NCBI GenBank assembly: GCA_965233665.1
Contig: CBDDTG010000069.1
Span: 186,001 to 250,000 of the forward strand
Length of the DNA: 64,000 nt
Direction of reading: 5' to 3'
DNA from: Bacterioplanes sp965233665
GTDB taxonomy: Bacteria; Pseudomonadota; Gammaproteobacteria; Pseudomonadales; Oceanobacteraceae
Of the stretch, positions 1 through 8,839 are shown one piece after another. A program made the position numbers and the translations under genes. Under the pieces are notes generated by a model. That model saw only the letters and a list, made by a program, of their open reading frames with translations. It had not been told where the DNA came from and ran no database searches. Each line of letters opens with the position of its first letter. Position 1 is the first letter of the stretch.

Positions 1-1275
1 CCTCACAGATCACCAGGCTGCCTAAGCGGGTGCGACGCAAATCGGCTTGGCTGTATTTGTGGCAGAGGAACCTCTGAATAATTCGGTGCCCGCTCTGGAT
101 CGTCAGAGAGCTTCGAATCCCGAAGCCGGTTTGCCGCTTTAGCCGGCTACAGCAAAAATCGGCGACACCGAGTCGGAGTTCTCTGGCGATCCCCATCGGG
201 CGCGGGCAGCAGGCTCTCATAGCTTCGTTGGCAATGTTGAAAAGGACTGGCCATTTCCTGCCATCGCCGCCTTGTTCTGAAAGCCTGCTGCACTCGCGCA
301 GAGCTGTGCAGAATCATCCAGAGGTTCCTTACGCCCTTTGCAATCGGAGCGCTTCCATTTACGCCCTGCACCGTGTGCCAAAGACCACAGCGTGGTGCTG
401 GCGTGGCTGGCGTCTGCAATGGGTTCAACCAGCCAGGAATAATCGCCACGAGAGCCTGGAATCACGACTAAGCCCTGATCCGACGGCGTCGCACCTTTGC
501 GGTGCAGCCAGCCTGGCTGAGTGTCAGTAACCTGGCTAACCAGGTTGTGATTAACATCGAGCAGCGGCCGGCCTTCGGTTTTTATCGCCTGCAAAAAGCG
601 CCGAGCGATCAACTCTCGATTAAGCTCTGCCCAGCGCAAGGCGTCGTCATGCTGCTGCAGGTACGCCTGTTGCTCAGAGCTGCCATCACTGAGGCCGGCG
701 TGGCCAAACTGCTGCACATGCTGTTGCAAGATTTGTTGCCCTAAGCCGCGTGAACCGGAATGCACCAGCAGTTGTATGCGTTGTTTATCTAGGCCGCAGG
801 CGTCAAAGCGGGCGCGATCAAAGATCTCATCCACTTGCTGAAACTCGGCAAAATGATTGCCACCACCCATGGTGCCGAGGGCGGAATCAAACCCCTGCTG
901 CTGGATGTGGCGCTGTTGCTTTTCATCATGAATAGCTTGTTGCCAGCTGGCATTGAGCGGGCTTTCTACCCCGGTTAACGCCTGTGCCCAGCTGTCGGGT
1001 TTGGCTTTGCGGACTATGACATCGCTTTGCCACAATGCCATGCCACAGCCAATATCGCTGCCGACTAACGCGGGATACAGTTGGCCCTGGCTTAAGCAGG
1101 CTGCGCCGATGGGATAGCCCTTGCCTGGATGCAGATCCGGCATGCCTGCCACCCGAAACATGCCGGGTAATCCCGCTGTGTTATGTAATTGTTGAATGGC
1201 TTGGCCTTCGATCCAGCTATTTTTCGATGCCAGCAGGCAAACCTGTTCAGAAAGAAATTGTATGGACGTGCCCAT
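1..1275 (-). pseudogene. RtcB-family RNA ligase (release factor H-coupled type), interrupted by a MITE
   Basis: RtcB enzymes join RNA 2',3'-cyclic phosphate and 5'-OH ends using Mn2+ and GTP. The N-terminal ~315 residues are well preserved: PDLHPGKGYPIG, the metal-binding SDIGCGM, GGGNHF, HSGSRGLG, NHNLV and HGAGR, whose His is the guanylylated residue in the family. After DCKGRK the frame runs into the small element at 67-328 and stops at 217. Beyond the element, minus-strand bases 66-1 resume a typical RtcB C-terminus (KYSQADLRRTRLGSLVICE) and continue off the window. One gene has therefore been split in two. The length and N-terminus fit the shorter RtcB subfamily usually paired with release factor H (prfH). 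If so, prfH should lie just left of the window, which is inference. The split probably inactivates the protein because the C-terminal part of the fold is lost. Confidence 0.85.
67..328. mobile_element. MITE-like element, copy A (inside the rtcB-like gene)
   Basis: This is a 262-bp element bounded by imperfect inverted repeats, GGAACCTCTGAATAATTC on the left and GAATCATCCAGAGGTTCC on the right. The interior is shared with four other copies in the window and has no transposase gene. The rtcB-like coding sequence continues on both sides, so this is an insertion. A target-site duplication is not clear. The outer bases are GGAACC/GGTTCC where the other copies have GGGCACC/GGTGCCC or similar. Confidence 0.85.
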
Positions 1276-1558
1276 AGCTCCAATTCTCTTTTAAATGGAT
1301 AACAAAAGTTGAATTGGCAGGCCGCAGATATTCTGAGCCCAGAGCAGCTATTGCGTATGAATTAGCTGAGGGCGAGGCCTGCATCAGAACGAATAAACAA
1401 CATGGGTCATACTCCTGTGCAGTGTGTGAATGGATAAAGAGCGCGCATCATAGCGATAGCCAACGTTCTAAACAAGCGACAGGTCATGGCATACTGAAGC
1501 ATGCAGAAGCTCGCTGGGTTTTTGCGCGGTGTTTCACAGTGGAGTCTCGGCGCGAGTA

Positions 1559-2137
1559 ATGAAAACCCAGTTTATTCATTTTTTGCAGCAACAAGGTGCC
1601 AGTACCGACGATGTTGATGTGCTCACCAGTCAGGCCCAGCCAATGACACTGCCTGCCAAAACCTTGTTGGCTCCACAAGGGCAATGCTTACAGCACTTTT
1701 ATTGGCTTTTTTCTGGCATTGGTCACGCTTGCTACATCACCGCAGGTGGTAAATCATTTAGCAAAGAATTTTATTGGGAAGGCGATTGGGTGATTGGCTT
1801 TGAGCCGTTGGTGTCCGAGCAGCCCCTGCCATATCAGCAAGAAACCCTGAGCGAATGTCAGCTGATGGCGTTGCCCATATCACTGTTAAAACACTGGCGT
1901 ATGCGACGTCATCCTTGGTATACGAGGTTGTTGGAGTCGCAGCTACTGCATAAGGAAAATAAAGAGCGGTTGCTGCTGTTAAACAATCCGGAGCAGCGCT
2001 ATGTGTATTTCTGCCAGCACTATCCTTTTCTGCGCAAGCGCCTAACGGACTACCAAATTGCGGGCTATTTAGGCATTACGCCCATCAGTTTGAGTCGTAT
2101 CATCGCGCGGTTAAAGCAGCGAGGCGAAGCCAACTAA
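1559..2137 (+). CDS. Crp/Fnr-family transcriptional regulator
   Basis: A protein of about 192 residues with an N-terminal cyclic-nucleotide-binding-like beta-roll (PAKTLLAPQGQ, then WLFSGIGHACYITAGGKSFSKEFYWEGDWV) and a short C-terminal helix-turn-helix (DYQIAGYLGITPISLSRI). It resembles the small Crp-like regulators with relaxed effector specificity. No cysteine cluster for an FNR-type Fe-S cluster is visible, so it is more likely a ligand or stress sensor. The ATG at 1559 is preferred because the upstream in-frame codons fall outside the beta-roll, although the ribosome-binding site is weak. It stands alone: the rtcB-like gene is divergent and element copy B follows it. The target is unknown. 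Confidence 0.8.
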   Translation: MKTQFIHFLQQQGASTDDVDVLTSQAQPMTLPAKTLLAPQGQCLQHFYWLFSGIGHACYITAGGKSFSKEFYWEGDWVIGFEPLVSEQPLPYQQETLSECQLMALPISLLKHWRMRRHPWYTRLLESQLLHKENKERLLLLNNPEQRYVYFCQHYPFLRKRLTDYQIAGYLGITPISLSRIIARLKQRGEAN

Positions 2138-2154
2138 CATCGGCCAATTAATTA

Positions 2155-2416
2155 GGCACCGCTAAATAATTCGGTGCCCGCTCTGGATCGCCAGAGGGCT
2201 TTGGATCACGAAGCCGTTTTGCCGCTCTAGTCAGCTACAGCAAGAATCGGCGACACAAAGCCAGAGTTCTCTGTCGACCCCCGTAGGGCGCGGGCGGCAG
2301 GCTTCCATAACGTCGTTGGCGGTGTTGAAAAGGGCTGGCCATTTCCTGCCATCGCCGCCTTGTTCTGAAAGCCTGCTGCACTCGCGCAGAGATGTGCAGA
2401 ATTATTCAGAGCTGCC
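2155..2416. mobile_element. MITE-like element, copy B
   Basis: A 262-bp intergenic copy of the same family. Its left end is degenerate (GGCACCGCTAAATAATTC) and its right end is GAATTATTCAGAGCTGCC. It sits 17 bp after the Crp/Fnr stop codon and before the acetyltransferase gene. The interior matches copy A in the same orientation, for example the shared CTGGCCATTTCCTGCCATCG. No coding capacity is credible. Confidence 0.85.
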
Positions 2417-2494
2417 TTAGTAGCTCGTTAACAAAGGTTAATGCGCCGACCTTAGCAGCTGGGTAAGCTAACGCTCTGTTTGTGGAGTATGAAA

Positions 2495-2947
2495 ATGATC
2501 ACCTGGACTGTATCCCATCTGACGGAGTTGAGCGTCAGCCAAGTTTATCGAATATTGCAATTACGCAGTGAAGTATTTGTCGTTGAGCAAACCTGCCCTT
2601 ATCAAGACATGGACGATAAAGACCTAACCGCTGGCGTTATGCAACTGGTCGCCTGGCAGCAAGATCAGCCCATTGCCTGCGCGCGATTATTGCCCCCAGG
2701 CATTAGCTATGACAGTGCCAGCATTGGCCGCGTGGTGACGCGGGCTTCGTCTCGTGGCAGTGGTTTAGGGCATGAGCTTATGCAACGGGCAGTGGAATAC
2801 TGCCTGCAACAGTGGCCGCATAACCACATAGAAATCAGTGCTCAGGAATATCTCAAAGACTTTTACCAAGGGCACGGTTTTGAGCAAATTTCCGACACCT
2901 ATTTAGAAGATGATATTCCGCACATTCACATGAAATACAGCCGCTGA
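2495..2947 (+). CDS. ElaA-like GNAT acetyltransferase
   Basis: About 150 residues. The layout is that of ElaA-type GNAT proteins: an N-terminal receptor-like strand (LRSEVFVVEQTCPYQDMDDKD), then the acetyl-CoA-binding region (IGRVVTRASSRGSGLGHELM) and the terminal Tyr/Phe motif (AQEYLKDFYQGHGF). The substrate is unknown, as it is for ElaA in general. The ATG at 2495 is chosen because GGAG at 2484-2487 lies 7 nt upstream; the ATG at 2489 is too close. The permease gene begins one base after the stop, so the two are probably co-transcribed. Confidence 0.85.
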   Translation: MITWTVSHLTELSVSQVYRILQLRSEVFVVEQTCPYQDMDDKDLTAGVMQLVAWQQDQPIACARLLPPGISYDSASIGRVVTRASSRGSGLGHELMQRAVEYCLQQWPHNHIEISAQEYLKDFYQGHGFEQISDTYLEDDIPHIHMKYSR

Positions 2948-2948
2948 T

Positions 2949-3815
2949 ATGTCGGCTACTTCTCTGGCCATTGTCTTGTTAATCGCCGGGAATTTTGTTG
3001 CATCGCTGGCAGACGTCAGCGTCAAAAATCTCGATGGTGATTTGAGCGCAGTACAATACACGTTTTTGAGGCAGTGCATGTCGCTATTGTTGGTGGCACC
3101 GTTTTGGTATTGCCAACAGCCGGTGGAAAGAGCACTGACTCATGTCAGAATCACGCTATTGCGTGCACAGCTGATTTTAGTCGGCAGCGGCTGCACCATG
3201 TTGGCGATTACCTACTTGCCACTGGCCACGGCCAATGCGATGTTTTATACCGCACCTCTGTTGATGCTGCCGTTTTCGGTTTTGCTATTACGAGAGTCGC
3301 CTAAGCCTGCCAAAGTAGTCGCTAGCCTGATTGGCTTTGTCGGGGTATTGATATTGCTGCGGCCGTCGCAGTTTCATTGGGCGGCTTGGTTTGCATTGGG
3401 GACGGCGCTGTGTGTGGCCTGTTTTCATCTACTGGCTAGGCGCTTGTCAGGCCAGCAAAGTGTGGCTACTACGCTGTTTTGGACCTCGGTATTTTCATTG
3501 CCGCTCAGTGCTATTGGTGCAGGGTTTTATTGGCAACCCGTTTGCTGGCAGCACCTGGCTTGGGTGCTCGCCAGTGCAGTCTGTGTAATGGCGTACAACG
3601 GTCTGGCAGTAATGGCCTATCAGCGCGCTCCGGCGGATCGTATCTCTATGGCCGAGTACACTGGGCTGATCTTTGTCACCCTAATGGGCATTGCCTGGTT
3701 TGATGAAATACCGGATGTGTTGAGTGTGATGGGCATGATCCTCATCATCTTGCCGCTGCTGCCATGGCGCAAGTTTGGGCGTCGCACAGAGGCTGTGAGT
3801 GCCGAAAGTGGCTAG
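2949..3815 (+). CDS. EamA/DMT-family permease
   Basis: A 288-residue integral membrane protein with about ten hydrophobic helices arranged as two EamA repeats. Signature stretches are FLRQCMSLLLVAPFW in the first half and NGLAVMAYQRAPADRISMAEYTGLIFVTLMG in the second. Family members export amino acids, nucleotides or other small metabolites across the inner membrane, but the substrate cannot be read from sequence. It starts one base after the ElaA-like gene and is probably translated from the same mRNA. A 57-bp gap separates it from the repair genes. Confidence 0.85.
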   Translation: MSATSLAIVLLIAGNFVASLADVSVKNLDGDLSAVQYTFLRQCMSLLLVAPFWYCQQPVERALTHVRITLLRAQLILVGSGCTMLAITYLPLATANAMFYTAPLLMLPFSVLLLRESPKPAKVVASLIGFVGVLILLRPSQFHWAAWFALGTALCVACFHLLARRLSGQQSVATTLFWTSVFSLPLSAIGAGFYWQPVCWQHLAWVLASAVCVMAYNGLAVMAYQRAPADRISMAEYTGLIFVTLMGIAWFDEIPDVLSVMGMILIILPLLPWRKFGRRTEAVSAESG

Positions 3816-3872
3816 TGTGAGCCGCGAGTCACAGTACACTGGGCGGGATGAGTGTTCTGACTCAGGACACTA

Positions 3873-5255
3873 ATGATGCGGGCGAGCGGCATGAAAGATT
3901 TGACACACACATCACTAACACTGGAGCAATGCCGTTTGGCGCGGCTCAGCCGCGATGTGCGCTTTGACGGGCAGTTTTTTATTGGCGTAAAAACCACGGG
4001 AATCTTTTGTCGGCCCATTTGTCCGGCGCGGCTGCCCAAGGAAGAAAACGTCGAATATTTTGCCAGTCGCATGCAGGCGGTGCAGCAGGGTTATCGCCCT
4101 TGTTTGCGCTGCCGCCCTGATAGCGCACCGCAATCTTGGGCCTGGAAGGGCGTCGAAACCACCTTTGTTCGCGCCCGAAAACTGCTAGAAGAATCACTGG
4201 CTGAGCCACTGCCTATTGCATCCCTAGCGGATCGCTTAGGGGTTTCCGAGCGCTATTTACGCCAGCTGTTTGCAAAATATCTGGGGGTATCCCCGAAACA
4301 GTACCAGTTGTATCAACAACTATTATTTGCCAAACAATTGTTACATGACAGCGATATGAGCATGACCGACATCGCTTTTGCTGCGGGATTTAACAGTGTG
4401 CGTCGGTTTAATGATGCTTTTAAGCAGCATTTTCGCCTGCCACCGACGGCAGTGCGTAAAGCACAACCGGCGAGCTTGCCAGAGCACAGTGTGCGCATTC
4501 CAGTGCGGGGCAATATCGATTGGCCGCATCAGTTAAATTTCTATCGGCTAAGAGCGATAACCGGTATCGAGCAGGTGGATGATACTAGCTATAGCCGCAC
4601 CGCTGAGATGGACGGTGAGCCTGTCTGGTTTGCGCTACAGCAGCACAGCGAGCATGCCATGTTGCTGCGCTATCGCCTGAATAATCCAGCTCTGTTGTAC
4701 CGTTTGTTGCAGCAAGTCAGGCGGGTATTTGACTTGGATACCCACATTGACAGTGTGGAGCAACACTTGCAGTCGGTGCACCCACAACTGGTGCATCGAT
4801 CAGGAATCCGCATACCCGGGGTGTGGAGTCCTTGGGAAGCTGGCATTCGTGCCATATTGGGGCAGCAAATTTCACTGACTGCGGCCGTTAACTTATTGAA
4901 TCAATGGGTGCAATTGGTAAAGCCCGAGCAATGGGTGGGTTTTCCAACCCCTGAGCAGGCAATTCAGGCGGATATGTCAGCGTTAAAAATGCCTCAGAGG
5001 CGAAAGCAAACGCTCAAATCTTTTGCCGAATACTGCTGTCATGCCAAGCCGCTGCAAGAAAGTGAGTTGCTGCAAATAAGTGGCATCGGCCCTTGGACGG
5101 TTAACTACATAAAAATGCGCGGCTGGCTGCAACCTGACTGCTTATTGCCAGGTGATCTGGTGGTGAAAAAACAGTTAGAGAAAATCGCCCCCATCAATCC
5201 TGATCGCATATCGCCATGGGGTAGCTATGCCACCTTACAATTATGGAGTCGCTGA
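3873..5255 (+). CDS. alkA: Ada-type regulator fused to AlkA DNA-3-methyladenine glycosylase
   Basis: A 460-residue three-part protein. Residues ~15-90 form the Ada N-terminal zinc and methyl-phosphotriester acceptor domain (TTGIFCRPICPARLP and CLRCRPD). Residues ~100-190 form an AraC-type DNA-binding domain (IASLADRLGVSERYLRQLF and DIAFAAGFNSVRRFNDAF). The remainder is the AlkA fold with the helix-hairpin-helix ISGIGPWTVNYIKMRGW. The motif that carries the catalytic Asp reads LLPGDLVVKK, so the second Asp of the usual PDD is kept. It should sense methyl damage and also excise 3-methyladenine and related bases. An AGGA lies 6 nt before the ATG. Its stop codon overlaps the ogt start (TGATG), so the two are translationally coupled. 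Confidence 0.92.
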   Translation: MMRASGMKDLTHTSLTLEQCRLARLSRDVRFDGQFFIGVKTTGIFCRPICPARLPKEENVEYFASRMQAVQQGYRPCLRCRPDSAPQSWAWKGVETTFVRARKLLEESLAEPLPIASLADRLGVSERYLRQLFAKYLGVSPKQYQLYQQLLFAKQLLHDSDMSMTDIAFAAGFNSVRRFNDAFKQHFRLPPTAVRKAQPASLPEHSVRIPVRGNIDWPHQLNFYRLRAITGIEQVDDTSYSRTAEMDGEPVWFALQQHSEHAMLLRYRLNNPALLYRLLQQVRRVFDLDTHIDSVEQHLQSVHPQLVHRSGIRIPGVWSPWEAGIRAILGQQISLTAAVNLLNQWVQLVKPEQWVGFPTPEQAIQADMSALKMPQRRKQTLKSFAEYCCHAKPLQESELLQISGIGPWTVNYIKMRGWLQPDCLLPGDLVVKKQLEKIAPINPDRISPWGSYATLQLWSR

Positions 5256-5770
5256 TGTTTTTTACGCGTTTTATGTCGCCGGTGGGTGAGGTATTAGTAC
5301 AAGCCGATTCCATCGGCGTCACGGGTGTGTGGTTTGAACAGCATACCACTTGCCCTAAAGATTTGGGCGTTGAGCAAGCTGATCAGCCCTGGCTGACACT
5401 GGTCTGTCAGCAGCTACAGCAGTATTTTGCCGGCCAACGGCAAAGCTTCGATGTGCCTTTAAATCCTGCGGGTACCGAGTTTCAACGAGGTGTCTGGCAA
5501 GCGTTGCAAACCATTCCCTATGGCAGTTGCTGCAGTTATCAGGATATCGCCTGCAAAATAGGCAAGCCCAGCGCCAGTCGTGCGGTGGGCGCTGCCAATG
5601 GTAAAAATCCGGTCTCGATTATCGTTCCTTGCCACCGTGTCATCGGTGCCAGTGGCAAGCTCACCGGCTATGCCGGTGGCTTAGAGCGTAAACGCTGGCT
5701 GTTGGCTCATGAGACACGCATCAGCCCGCTGTTTCCTGAGCCGATGACTGGCGCTGATACTGCTTTTTAA
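5255..5770 (+). CDS. ogt: Methylated-DNA--protein-cysteine methyltransferase
   Basis: A 171-residue suicide methyltransferase that removes O6-methyl groups from guanine. The active-site motif is complete (VPCHRVIGASGKLTGYAGG), with the helix-turn-helix region IPYGSCCSYQDIACKIGKPSASRAVGAA ahead of it. The start at 5255 overlaps the stop of the Ada-AlkA gene by one base and is preceded by GGAG; the upstream in-frame ATG at 5243 is less likely. Together with its neighbour this makes a minimal adaptive-response operon. The last 50 bases overlap the convergent gene on the other strand. Confidence 0.92.
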   Translation: MFFTRFMSPVGEVLVQADSIGVTGVWFEQHTTCPKDLGVEQADQPWLTLVCQQLQQYFAGQRQSFDVPLNPAGTEFQRGVWQALQTIPYGSCCSYQDIACKIGKPSASRAVGAANGKNPVSIIVPCHRVIGASGKLTGYAGGLERKRWLLAHETRISPLFPEPMTGADTAF

Positions 5771-6497
5771 AGCGTTTATAAAGAAAGTAGCCTAGGCATT
5801 GCAGCATGCGTAGCAAGGTAAACTTAACGCAGAAGCCCAAATAGTGACCTTGCTTAAAGCCGGGGTTATAGCGAAAGAAAAAGGCTTCTTCTTTATTGCG
5901 TGGCTCAATATCGAAAGAGTCGACCGCGGCGACATCTTCGGTGATAAAAAAAGGTGAATCGCTCTGGTCTATGGGTTTGACCTGCCAATGGTCGATCACT
6001 TTCTTCAGTACCTGGGCTTCGTCTGAATTCGGATCTTGATAATCAGGAGAAGGGTAAAATCGGCGTGCGAACTTTGCTGAAGCTGCATACAAGTTGGGAC
6101 TAGTGATAAAGCCAACACCGTAAGTAGGGCAGCGGAAATCAAATAAATACTTTAGACAAAGTGAAAGGTAAGTAGGGAACACTAAGTTGCTGCCATGTTG
6201 GCCCGGTAAGATACCGACGGCGCCTTGTATCGCCCTTACTCTACGGTTGTTAAACTCCACATAAATGATTTTGACAAAGCAGTAAGCAATGGGTTGGTTG
6301 CCGCGGTAGATAAGGCAGGCAATATTGTCATCGTCGGCGGGGTCGCGAAAGACTTTATCTATTTGCTCGCCGCGAATATCGGAATGGTCAAATATTTGCT
6401 CATCAATCTCAATGATTCGATCCAATAGCAGGTCGTAGTCAATGGCGTTGGAGGTCGAACGCTGTAGCACGTGTTTGTGAATTTTTTCATTGCTCAT
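5721..6497 (-). CDS. GNAT-like protein of unknown function
   Basis: A 258-residue soluble protein. The central part resembles an acetyltransferase fold: a variable N-terminus, then ACLIYRGNQPIAYCFVKII, RVRAIQGAVGILPGQHG and a helix-rich second half. No specific family is recognised, and the acetyl-CoA loop (GILPGQHGSN) is not a classical R/Q-x-x-G-x-G/A. The C-terminus is basic with a hydrophobic stretch (FCVKFTLLRMLQCLGYFLYKRFKKQY) that may associate with a membrane. The gene ends inside the convergent ogt gene, a 50-bp overlap. Confidence 0.65.
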   Translation of the reverse strand: MSNEKIHKHVLQRSTSNAIDYDLLLDRIIEIDEQIFDHSDIRGEQIDKVFRDPADDDNIACLIYRGNQPIAYCFVKIIYVEFNNRRVRAIQGAVGILPGQHGSNLVFPTYLSLCLKYLFDFRCPTYGVGFITSPNLYAASAKFARRFYPSPDYQDPNSDEAQVLKKVIDHWQVKPIDQSDSPFFITEDVAAVDSFDIEPRNKEEAFFFRYNPGFKQGHYLGFCVKFTLLRMLQCLGYFLYKRFKKQYQRQSSAQETAG

Positions 6498-6684
6498 GGT
6501 GATACCTGTAAACTAATTTTTATTCTAGGCAGATCGCTGCTCGCCCAGTCATGACGCTGACGAGCGTCAATATGGGCTTTACTTTATACTGGTGATAAAA
6601 ATCAATGCGGATTTTGGCAGGCTTTTGGTACTTGATTCTGGGGAGAATCGGGCCACCAAAAAGGCCCGTCAATACACGAGTTTA

Positions 6685-7581
6685 TTATTGCGATACGTAT
6701 AAGTAGGCAATCGCGCTGAAGATGATCCAACTGGCCATGGCGACTTTTAACTTAGCTGCGCCCAGCTTGACGGCTAATACGGATGCAATGGTGCCGCCGA
6801 TGACCGCTCCCGGTGCAGCAAACATTAACACGTTTACCTGCAGAGCTTGGCTGTATGCAATGTGATAGGGCATGGCCAACACCACGGTGAGGGCTGAAAT
6901 AATCACGGCAGCAGCAATCGCCATGTTGGTGCGAAAGCCCATGAAAATCAGCACCACTGCCAGCACTTCACCAATGCCGATGGATAGCCAAGCAGTGACA
7001 ATGCCGCCGAAAAAGGCGCTGACGATGACAATGGTGTTTTCTAGAGACGTTAAAGGTTGCCAGCGTCCATGCAGTGTTTCTTTTTGTCGCCTAAGTAATA
7101 TCGCAATGCCCACGGCGAGTGAAAACAACGAAAAGAAAACATGGACTGAAAAACTGGGATTAGGTAACCACCATTGTGCTAACCAAAGGCCAGCAATGTT
7201 GGGCAGTAAGGCCATCGTCAGGATACGTTTTAGAGGATGCCACTGCGGCTGATATCCGCTTAGTTCTGTGCGCTGAATACGCAGCCAGCCCAGGCTGCCG
7301 GCAGTCATGCCGAAGCATTGAATGGCCAGGCTGGTCGCCAATGCTTGCTCGGTGGTTAACCCCAAGGTAATAAAAGCCGGAAAGAAGACAATGCCACCAC
7401 CTGCACCGGTGGCATTGGCAATAATGGCGGCCAGTAAACCGATAAAGAAAAAGTGCCCATGGCTACGTATTAAGTCTGGCAGCTGTTGATGCGATTGGGC
7501 ATCCCAGCCAATGGCGATGCTATAAACCACCACGAGGGTAAATACGAAATACAACAGCCGGTAGTCGAGTACGCGAGTCAT
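6685..7581 (-). CDS. TauE/SafE-family anion permease
   Basis: A 298-residue inner-membrane protein with eight or nine hydrophobic helices. The family signatures are ANATGAGGGIVFFPAFITLGL in the first repeat and AWLSIGIGEVLAV in the second. Family members move sulfite, sulfoacetate, taurine-derived anions or other organosulfonates. It begins one base after the outer-membrane protein gene, at the 3' end of the long minus-strand gene run. It could be co-transcribed with the biosynthetic cluster or be an unrelated passenger. Confidence 0.85.
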   Translation of the reverse strand: MTRVLDYRLLYFVFTLVVVYSIAIGWDAQSHQQLPDLIRSHGHFFFIGLLAAIIANATGAGGGIVFFPAFITLGLTTEQALATSLAIQCFGMTAGSLGWLRIQRTELSGYQPQWHPLKRILTMALLPNIAGLWLAQWWLPNPSFSVHVFFSLFSLAVGIAILLRRQKETLHGRWQPLTSLENTIVIVSAFFGGIVTAWLSIGIGEVLAVVLIFMGFRTNMAIAAAVIISALTVVLAMPYHIAYSQALQVNVLMFAAPGAVIGGTIASVLAVKLGAAKLKVAMASWIIFSAIAYLYVSQ

Positions 7582-7582
7582 G

Positions 7583-8839
7583 TTAGAAACTCCAGTAAAC
7601 GGCTAGGCGGGCAACGGTTTGCTGAGCGAGGCGACCGTATTCAGATGCTTTATCGCCATGAAAATATTCCAGTTGCAGGCGACTGCTCCAGCCGTCACTC
7701 CAGCGCTGACCGAGTTGCAGCTGATGATACTGGCTGTAATCATCGAGGTTCCATTGCACGCTTTGCTGCCAATGCCAAAACCCAGAGCTGCGGCCATTAC
7801 CGTACATAAGATACAGGGCATTCTTGGCTAATTGACCATGCGCCATGGCTTGGCTCGCGCTGGCAAAAAACTGATAGCTGTGGCCAGCTTGGGCGGTGGA
7901 CAGTGCTGCCTTATAGTCATTCGCCCATGCGCTCAACTGCTGGCGTTCTGCTTTGCTGTAACCGTGCTGATTATATAAATATTCGCCGCGCACATCCCAT
8001 TGCCCCCAACTGTGCTGTAAGCCGGCCAGTAATTTCCAGTATTGGCCCAGTTCGTAGTTGGTATTGGGCGTTGCAGCGCCTGGTGCTAAATCAAAGCTGG
8101 CCAGATCACGCTGACGCTCAAGTGCTGCTTCGAAACGCAAGCTGGTGGCATCGCCTAATAAGCGGCTGATATTCAGCCCCCATTGGCTACCCAGTGTGGG
8201 GATATAGTGCCAAACCAGGCCGGCGTCGAGGTCGCCTTCGTAGGTTAGGCGTAACGCCGATTGGTGCCGGGCGGAATACTGTTCATCGTCGAGGGTGGCC
8301 ACCAACGCGGATACAGCGAGCGCTTGATGACGCCAGCGCAGGTTAATCATATCAACGCCTTGTTGCTGGCGAAGGTTGTCCTGATCGAAGCTTGGGCGGC
8401 TACGATTGGGTTTTAATAAATCCACCACCGGCCAGTTAAAGCCCTGGCTCCATTGCGGTTTGATGCGCCCAATGCGTAACTGGCGGCTACGAAAACGGCT
8501 GTGCCAAGACAGCTCACCTTCTAGCAATAGCGCACTGCTATCGCGTTGGCGCTCATAATGGCTTACCTCAGAGCGATAACCATTCTGCTCGCCTATCCAG
8601 GCCATGCGTGCTGCACTCGACCAGTGAGGGCTAAAGCGCCATTGTAAATCATTATCCAAGCTGAGTTGTTGTGCTTGGTCCTGACGAGGAAACAATCCGG
8701 GATTAAACTCCGTTTTTTCTCGTGTCTGCGCCCACTGCCCGAGTAATGTGAGTCGTTGGCGAACATCCCAATCGCTGGCATGAAGTAGGCTGCTGGCCAA
8801 AACAGCCGCTAGACTAAAAATCCAAGTATTTAAGTGCAT
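7583..8839 (-). CDS. Outer-membrane beta-barrel protein at the end of the exporter unit
   Basis: About 418 residues. There is a cleavable signal peptide (MHLNTWIFSLAAVLASSLLHA) followed by alternating aromatic/polar strands typical of a beta-barrel, for example LRIGRIKPQWSQGFNWPVV. The C-terminus ends in Phe (VYWSF), as expected for BAM-inserted proteins. It resembles the barrels that accompany LolA-like proteins in export clusters, but no named family is certain. The ATG at 8839 is preferred because it starts directly with the signal peptide; an upstream ATG at 8863 would add eight residues. The start overlaps the end of the LolA-like gene by 26 bp, arguing for coupled translation. Confidence 0.75.
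   Translation of the reverse strand: MHLNTWIFSLAAVLASSLLHASDWDVRQRLTLLGQWAQTREKTEFNPGLFPRQDQAQQLSLDNDLQWRFSPHWSSAARMAWIGEQNGYRSEVSHYERQRDSSALLLEGELSWHSRFRSRQLRIGRIKPQWSQGFNWPVVDLLKPNRSRPSFDQDNLRQQQGVDMINLRWRHQALAVSALVATLDDEQYSARHQSALRLTYEGDLDAGLVWHYIPTLGSQWGLNISRLLGDATSLRFEAALERQRDLASFDLAPGAATPNTNYELGQYWKLLAGLQHSWGQWDVRGEYLYNQHGYSKAERQQLSAWANDYKAALSTAQAGHSYQFFASASQAMAHGQLAKNALYLMYGNGRSSGFWHWQQSVQWNLDDYSQYHQLQLGQRWSDGWSSRLQLEYFHGDKASEYGRLAQQTVARLAVYWSF

Noticed and set aside
6649..6668. Short inverted repeat CGGGCC/GGCCCG after the TauE-like gene
   Set aside because: The 6-bp stem lacks a convincing T tract on the minus strand, so it was not called as a terminator.
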